From the IMG/VR virus record IMGVR_UViG_3300008107_001066, positions 1 through 23,220 of that record: a stretch of DNA of 23,220 nt; one strand, written 5' to 3'. A program made the position numbers and the translations under genes. The stretch is from a virus. The first letter of the stretch is position 1. Each line of letters opens with the position of its first letter. The notes beneath the pieces are model-generated. The model did no database searches, was not told where the DNA came from, and saw only the letters and a list, made by a program, of their open reading frames with translations. Below, in pieces: positions 18,669-23,220 of the stretch.

Positions 18669-19988
18669 ATGGCACAATGGCGCACTGACAGCTACGAATT
18701 TAAACAGCCTCATAACGTTCATCTCTATGAACTGAATATGACTGCTGATATCTATGGTAATCCTATTGACGGATCGAATCCGACTGGCATGGCAGTCGAT
18801 GCTTTCGGTAGAGCCAGATCAGCACAACCACTGACTTTGTTTGATTCATCGCACAGGTACAGAGATAATGGTAGAATCAATCAATCAAACTCTGCAACCG
18901 GGGCCGTATCAACACACAATGCAAACGCCGGATTGATTGAATGCACACTTGACACGGCATCTGGTTCATTCCTTTATAGAGAATCAGCCCGTGTGTTTGC
19001 ATATCAGCCAGGCAAATCTCTGCAGATTCTCCAAACATATGTAATGTCTCCGCACAAAACAAACCTGCGTCAGAGATATGGTTATTTCAGCACTACCAAC
19101 GGAATCTTTTTAGAACAAACTGATGCTGGTATTTGTTGGGTAGAAAGATCTACATCGCCTGGTACCGGTGTATCTGAAACCCGTGTATATCAACAAAATT
19201 GGTTATACGATAAACTAGATGGTAATGGTCCGTCAAAACTTACTCTGGATCTAACAAAAGCTCAAATTCAGTTTATCGATATTGAATGGTTAGGACTTGG
19301 TACGGTTCGCTGCGGTTTCGTTATTAATGGCAAGTTTGTTCACTGTCATTCATTCCATCACGCCAATATTATTGATTCGACATATATGGCAACAGCATGT
19401 TTGCCAGTCCGTGCTGAGATTGAAAATCTTGGTACTACAGCAAGCAGTTCAACACTCAAGATTGTTTGTGCTACTGTGATCTCAGAAGGCGGATATGAAA
19501 TAAAGGGTAGATCGCGATCAATTGGTATTCCTATCACAACACCAAAAGATATACCAACAGCAGGTACATTTGTTCCAATCATCTCAATTCGATTAAAAGA
19601 CGCGTATTCAGATGCTATCGTAATTCCAACAGACATTGAATTCTTTGGTGTTTCAAACAATACACGCTATCGATACAAACTTGTTGTTGGCGGTACACTT
19701 ACCGGGGCCAGTTGGGTTGATGTAAATACCGCCGAATCATCAGTTGAGTATGATATCACAGCCACTGCCATTACCGGCGGTAGAGATGCACAGGTTGGTT
19801 ATATTAATATTTCTGCTGGGGCCGGCGGTACTGCAATTAATCTTGCAGGCTCTTCTTTATTCCAATATCAGCTAGAGCGCAACTCTTTTGCTGCTAATAA
19901 TAAAGGTGTTGTATTTTCTCTTGTTGCAACTGGTGCAGCGAACGGTGATGATGCTCTTGGTGCTATTACTTTCCAAGAAATCACATAA
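18669..19988 (+). CDS. Probable virion structural protein
   Basis: A 439-residue protein rich in Ser, Thr, Gly, Asn and Ala with predicted beta structure throughout, no signal peptide and no membrane span. The N-terminal part (YGNPIDGSNPTGMAVDAFGR, SQPLTLFDSSHRY-like) and long sandwich-like strands (FVINGKFVHCHSFHHAN) resemble large virion or tail-associated proteins of T4-like phages; I recall similar proteins in marine phages near head genes. The C-terminal third has Gly/Ala-rich turns (INISAGAGGTAINLAGSS). It starts four bases after the nucleotidylyltransferase stop. It is structural by composition and place, but which part of the virion cannot be said. Confidence 0.65.
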   Translation: MAQWRTDSYEFKQPHNVHLYELNMTADIYGNPIDGSNPTGMAVDAFGRARSAQPLTLFDSSHRYRDNGRINQSNSATGAVSTHNANAGLIECTLDTASGSFLYRESARVFAYQPGKSLQILQTYVMSPHKTNLRQRYGYFSTTNGIFLEQTDAGICWVERSTSPGTGVSETRVYQQNWLYDKLDGNGPSKLTLDLTKAQIQFIDIEWLGLGTVRCGFVINGKFVHCHSFHHANIIDSTYMATACLPVRAEIENLGTTASSSTLKIVCATVISEGGYEIKGRSRSIGIPITTPKDIPTAGTFVPIISIRLKDAYSDAIVIPTDIEFFGVSNNTRYRYKLVVGGTLTGASWVDVNTAESSVEYDITATAITGGRDAQVGYINISAGAGGTAINLAGSSLFQYQLERNSFAANNKGVVFSLVATGAANGDDALGAITFQEIT

Positions 19989-19990
19989 CG

Positions 19991-19998
19991 CATAAATA
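19991..19998 (+). promoter_or_regulatory. Late promoter-like box CATAAATA
   Basis: Directly behind the structural gene stop and about 60 bases ahead of the ATG at 20059. It is the same variant as at 15477. The position between two late-type genes supports use as a late promoter. Confidence 0.45.
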
Positions 19999-20058
19999 AC
20001 AATGCGGTTAGGCTACGGCAATCCCGTTTGTTTACAGATAAGCCCAAGGGAAACTCTG

Positions 20059-21576
20059 ATGGAAGATAAGAAGAAACCGGTACCAGAAAAGAATACTAAG
20101 AAGCCTACGGGCAAGTCTGCAACTGGTAAACCACTAGATGGCGTCGACGTTAATCCTCAGCTAGACGACAAGCGCCGTACAAACGAGGACTTTGCCGTCC
20201 TAGCCGCATCCCTTCAGGAGCGTAAAGCCTTGACGCTTGCACAGCGTCAGCAAAGAGGTCGCCAGCTGAAGCGCATTCAACCAAAGATTCAGAGAGCAAA
20301 AGAGATCTCGCAAGCTCGTCTTGCCGGTCCTCAGAAGCTACAAAGACGTGCAGAAGCCAAGGCACGTGCACTCTTGAAATCTAGATTCTCGGCCCGCAAG
20401 GATGTTCCTTACGCCGAACTGACAACATCTGAAAAGATTCAGGTAGACACTGCTGTTGCCAAAAAGACCAAACTCATCAAGAGACTCGCAGCAAGACTTC
20501 TACCAAAACTAAGAAAAGCAGAGTTCGAAAGACTCAAGTCTTATCACAGTGGAGAGCCAATGAAGAGCCTCCATACCACGATTGCTGCTGAAGAATTTTC
20601 TGGTCTGTTCTCTGATCTAAATGACAAGTCAACACTCGAGCTTGTCGATATCATTGAAAATGCGATTACTCGATTTGAAAAAGAAAGTAATCCGCTAGGT
20701 ATCACTCTACGTAGAATGCTGAATGCCACAATTGGCACCGATCAGATCACAGAAACACTTATCAAAAAAGCTGAAAAAACTGGCATCCCGTTCTCGACTC
20801 TCAAGGAGGTGTACGAGCGCGGCGCTTCGTTGTATCAAGAAGACGCACGTCAAACACGAGATCAGTTTGCATTCAATCGAGTCAATAGCTATATCGCTAA
20901 AGGTAGAGCATGGACTCTTGATGCAGATCTTCGTGAAGAGAGAATTGTCAACGAAGAACTTGACAACGCGTTCAAGCAACTTCTTGAACAAACTAAAAGC
21001 AAAGAGATTGTAGATCGTAAACCTGCGGAATCGAATGTAAAAAAGCGCCATCAAGAACTTCAAAAGAAAATTATTGATGAAGGCGAGATGAAGCCATATG
21101 TAAAGCCGCACTATGGATCAAGTGATCCAAAGAAGCAGACGGCATGGGTTGCTTCGAATAAGTGGGGCAAGAAGAAGTATTTTGGAATGGACTTCAAAAA
21201 GTCTGCTGAGAAGCATGCTAAGATAAACGAAGACTCTCCATCTGAAAGAGAGATTGGAACTGATTCTCTTGTCAAGAAGTACAAGAAAGAAACACCTGGC
21301 CAAGAGAAAGCCGATCTCAATGAAACATTCAACATGGCTTGGACTGCTGGTATCGGCGTGACTCTCTCGGCCGAAGCATGCGGAATCAAGATGAAGCCTG
21401 CTTTCGAACTTCATCCAGATGTTGTTGATGCAATGGAAGAAGTTCGCACTGCTGACGTTAAAGGTGTAATCGTTCGTACCGCCGATGGTAAGACCGTTGT
21501 GCGCAAGCAAAAAAGAAACAAAAAGATCATCGGATCCGGAAATGTAAATGATGGGAAGCCAGATGATACGCTTTAA
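20059..21576 (+). CDS. Conserved highly basic phage protein, probably virion- or head-assembly-related
   Basis: A 505-residue Lys/Arg-rich protein. After a disordered, Pro/Lys-rich N-terminus comes a long basic helical region (LAQRQQRGRQLKRIQPKIQR, later KRLAARLLPKLRKAE), then a segment with DQFAFNRVNSYIAKG, and a C-terminal part TLSAEACGIKMKPAFELHPD. The RVNSY-type block occurs in conserved proteins of marine and rhizobial T4-like phages with unknown function. The ATG at 20059 has AAGGGAAA upstream; an ATG at 20002 would add 19 residues but sits next to the late promoter. Being basic, late and next to head-type genes, it may bind packaged DNA or act in assembly; this is inference. Confidence 0.7.
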   Translation: MEDKKKPVPEKNTKKPTGKSATGKPLDGVDVNPQLDDKRRTNEDFAVLAASLQERKALTLAQRQQRGRQLKRIQPKIQRAKEISQARLAGPQKLQRRAEAKARALLKSRFSARKDVPYAELTTSEKIQVDTAVAKKTKLIKRLAARLLPKLRKAEFERLKSYHSGEPMKSLHTTIAAEEFSGLFSDLNDKSTLELVDIIENAITRFEKESNPLGITLRRMLNATIGTDQITETLIKKAEKTGIPFSTLKEVYERGASLYQEDARQTRDQFAFNRVNSYIAKGRAWTLDADLREERIVNEELDNAFKQLLEQTKSKEIVDRKPAESNVKKRHQELQKKIIDEGEMKPYVKPHYGSSDPKKQTAWVASNKWGKKKYFGMDFKKSAEKHAKINEDSPSEREIGTDSLVKKYKKETPGQEKADLNETFNMAWTAGIGVTLSAEACGIKMKPAFELHPDVVDAMEEVRTADVKGVIVRTADGKTVVRKQKRNKKIIGSGNVNDGKPDDTL

Positions 21577-21859
21577 GCAATTTGTTTCAGAAGCTCGAGG
21601 TGAAGATTCTAAGGGGCATTTCATTGCAACCGAAAAGGGTGCTGGAATGACTGAGAAGGGCGTCAAGGCCTTCCGTGCAAAGAATCCTGGTTCAAAGTTG
21701 CAAACCGCTGTGACAGGTAAAGTAAAACCTGGTTCAAAGGATGCCAAGAGACGCAAGTCTTTCTGTGCTCGTATGAGCGGTATGCCAGGACCAATGAAGG
21801 ATGAAAAGGGACGTCCTACGCGGAAAGCAATGTCTCTACGTAGATGGAGATGTAGATGA
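21563..21859 (+). CDS. Small basic phage protein with capsid-targeting-like N-terminus
   Basis: A 98-residue very basic protein. The N-terminus MIRFKQFVSEA matches the pattern of the T4 capsid targeting sequence MKTYQEFIAEA, with a possible protease cut after VSE. The C-terminal half AKRRKSFCARMSG...RPTRKAMSLRRWRC carries Cys at both ends of an Arg-rich block; I recognise this as a conserved phage domain (I believe DUF6321) of unknown function. Start choice: the ATG at 21563 gives the targeting-like start; ATG codons at 21548 and 21551 would add four or five residues. It overlaps the preceding gene by 14 bases and the next by ATGA. Likely a DNA-binding internal head protein. Confidence 0.75.
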   Translation: MIRFKQFVSEARGEDSKGHFIATEKGAGMTEKGVKAFRAKNPGSKLQTAVTGKVKPGSKDAKRRKSFCARMSGMPGPMKDEKGRPTRKAMSLRRWRCR

Positions 21860-22446
21860 AATATAGATCATTAGAGTCTAAGATTCGCGATATCTTTGAA
21901 TCAAAGCATATTGCTATGGGTGCTATCGAGTCTGATCAGAACGATCAGATCGCTGTCGGGTCTTATACTACAAAAGCGTTTGAAGTATCTCCAGAAGCTC
22001 AAAAGCTTTATGCTGATCTTCCAAAGGATACAAATGCTTCTGATGCTCAAACCGCAGCTGAGAATCTAGACAAACTATTTGATATTGTCAAGGATGTGCA
22101 CCACACCGGCAAAGCCACAGCGGCTCATATTGCCCGTGCTACCATGCACGGCGAGATCGTAATGAGACATGCTGCTGGAATGAAGCTTGAGAAAGAACAC
22201 GAAGCTATTGTAAAAGCTGCTATGAATGCATTACATGCTGCGTCAGGCGAGCATGAAAAAGAACTTAATCCGGATCATGATTACCATCCGGCTGATGACA
22301 AAAGATTTCATAATCCACCAAAGGGATACACACCAGATCCTATTCCTGGTCCTCAGGGTGATAAAGATATAGATAACTTGAAAAGATACCTTATTAAAAG
22401 GTCTCGTGCGGCAGAACGCAAAATTAAAATCATAGATGCAGACTAA
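21856..22446 (+). CDS. Helical phage protein, possible internal head protein
   Basis: A 196-residue protein coupled to the preceding gene by ATGA. It begins MKYRSLESKIRDIFES, where IFE followed by Ser fits the T4 prohead protease consensus (hydrophobic-x-Glu). The middle is a regular helical repeat rich in Ala and His (AAHIARATMHGEIVMRHAAG, VKAAMNALHAASGEHEKEL), followed by a Pro-rich linker (YTPDPIPGPQGD) and a basic end. No enzyme motif. Proposed packaging rests on the N-terminus and the neighbours only. Confidence 0.68.
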   Translation: MKYRSLESKIRDIFESKHIAMGAIESDQNDQIAVGSYTTKAFEVSPEAQKLYADLPKDTNASDAQTAAENLDKLFDIVKDVHHTGKATAAHIARATMHGEIVMRHAAGMKLEKEHEAIVKAAMNALHAASGEHEKELNPDHDYHPADDKRFHNPPKGYTPDPIPGPQGDKDIDNLKRYLIKRSRAAERKIKIIDAD

Positions 22447-22459
22447 AGGATACCCCATA

Positions 22460-23220
22460 ATGTTTACAAAGAAACTCGAAGATCAGTTTTCTGCCGACCT
22501 TCTGAATACCGTTCGTGGTATTCTAGACGAGGCAAAACACGACAAAGAATGTGAATGCGAAAAGTGTGAAAAAGAAGAAGAAGATGATGAAGACGAAGAT
22601 GGCACAAAGAAAGAAGGCTATATGCCTACTGCTGATGAGCCAACTGAAGCTAATAAGAAGACAGCTCAAAAAATTCGTGATATGATGGCTAAAGAAAAGA
22701 AGCCAGCTAAGAAAGAAGTGAAGGAAGAAAAGCGTGGACTGTGGGATAATATCCATGCCAAGCGTAAGCGCATCAAGGCAGGATCTGGCGAGCGCATGCG
22801 CAAGCCTGGATCAAAGGGTGCACCTACCGACGCTGATTTTAAAGCGGCTTCTGAAGCAGTTGATCCAGGTCTTGAAGATGAGCTAATGTCACAACGCCAA
22901 GGCGAATCTGGTAAAAAGTGGAGAGTTGAGCGTGCTGGTAAAATAGTCGGCACATATAGCTCAAAAGATAAAGCTGATGTTAAAGCCATGAAGCACCCAC
23001 TGAACAAAGTGGTTGCCAAGGAAGAAGCAGAGCAGATCGACGAACTTTCGAAGTCAACACTGGGAAGCTATATCAAGAAGGCCGCTGGTAGTGTTGGTCA
23101 AGAAGCCATTACTGCTGGTTTAAAGATCAAGACGGGCGAGAACCCAACTAAGAATCTAAATAAAACTCTCCGCCGCCAAAAGGGCATTGAAATAGCTGCA
23201 AATAAGCTGACCAAGGAAGA
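22460..23220 (+). CDS. Charged phage protein with head-core-like segments (3' end outside window)
   Basis: At least 253 residues, cut by the window edge. The N-terminus ends its first helix in ILDEAK, again a hydrophobic-x-Glu cleavage-like site. Then come an acidic Cys-bearing stretch (ECECEKCEKEEEDDEDEDG), a GLWDNIHAKRKRIKAGSGER block with RKPGSKGAPT, and IDELSKSTLGSYIKKA. The LSK(x)TLGSYIKKA motif is one I know from prohead core or internal proteins of many T4-like phages, often repeated. High charge and these segments suggest a scaffold or internal head protein. The acidic CECEKC part could bind metal. The ATG at 22460 stands 14 bases after the preceding stop. Confidence 0.75.
   Translation, partial: MFTKKLEDQFSADLLNTVRGILDEAKHDKECECEKCEKEEEDDEDEDGTKKEGYMPTADEPTEANKKTAQKIRDMMAKEKKPAKKEVKEEKRGLWDNIHAKRKRIKAGSGERMRKPGSKGAPTDADFKAASEAVDPGLEDELMSQRQGESGKKWRVERAGKIVGTYSSKDKADVKAMKHPLNKVVAKEEAEQIDELSKSTLGSYIKKAAGSVGQEAITAGLKIKTGENPTKNLNKTLRRQKGIEIAANKLTKE

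Overview
The window is a stretch of a T4-superfamily myovirus genome. It opens inside a family B DNA polymerase (gp43 type), followed by a UvsX-type recombinase and a DnaB-type replicative helicase (gp41 type), in the order typical of T4-like phages. ATGA/TAATG start-stop overlaps are frequent, several boxes match the T4 late promoter TATAAATA, and there are many small conserved phage proteins of the kind found in T4-like phages of marine and other non-enteric bacteria. The host cannot be named from the sequence. No tRNA, integrase, transposase or CRISPR array was recognised.

Layout. (1) 1-4842: replication block (polymerase, small acidic protein, recombinase, helicase) and three small genes. 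(2) 4843-7816: short genes with their own promoters, two structured non-coding stretches, then an RNA repair pair: a T4 Rnl1-type RNA ligase and a kinase-only relative of T4 polynucleotide kinase. (3) 7803-9665: the only minus-strand block, with a processive-type GT2 glycosyltransferase, an exported protein and a membrane protein. It meets the kinase gene tail to tail inside a perfect palindrome. (4) 9709-14917: small accessory genes including a metallophosphoesterase, an SPFH/prohibitin-like lipoprotein, several tiny membrane proteins, a possible frameshifted SWIM zinc-finger gene and a left-handed beta-helix repeat protein. (5) 14862-16251: a conserved phage protein and a PD-(D/E)XK-like protein. 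(6) 16286-18665: three overlapping genes for a HAD phosphatase, a protein with ATP-grasp-unrelated nucleotidyl-ligase motifs (KYDGS) and a HxGH nucleotidylyltransferase. (7) 18669-23220: late, probably virion-associated genes, the last one cut by the window edge.

Two promoter classes stand out. The first is TGTACA, exactly 17 bases, then a TAGGGT-like hexamer, found eight times ahead of genes on the plus strand. The second is the T4-like late box TATAAATA or CATAAATA. Several proteins of the last 7 kb start with a short sequence like the T4 capsid targeting sequence (F-x-x-F-hydrophobic-x-E), so some enzymes, notably the ligase-like one, may be packaged in the head and delivered with the DNA. 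RNA end repair is spread over two loci: ligase and kinase near 6-7.8 kb, and HAD phosphatase with a second ligase-like protein near 16-18 kb.
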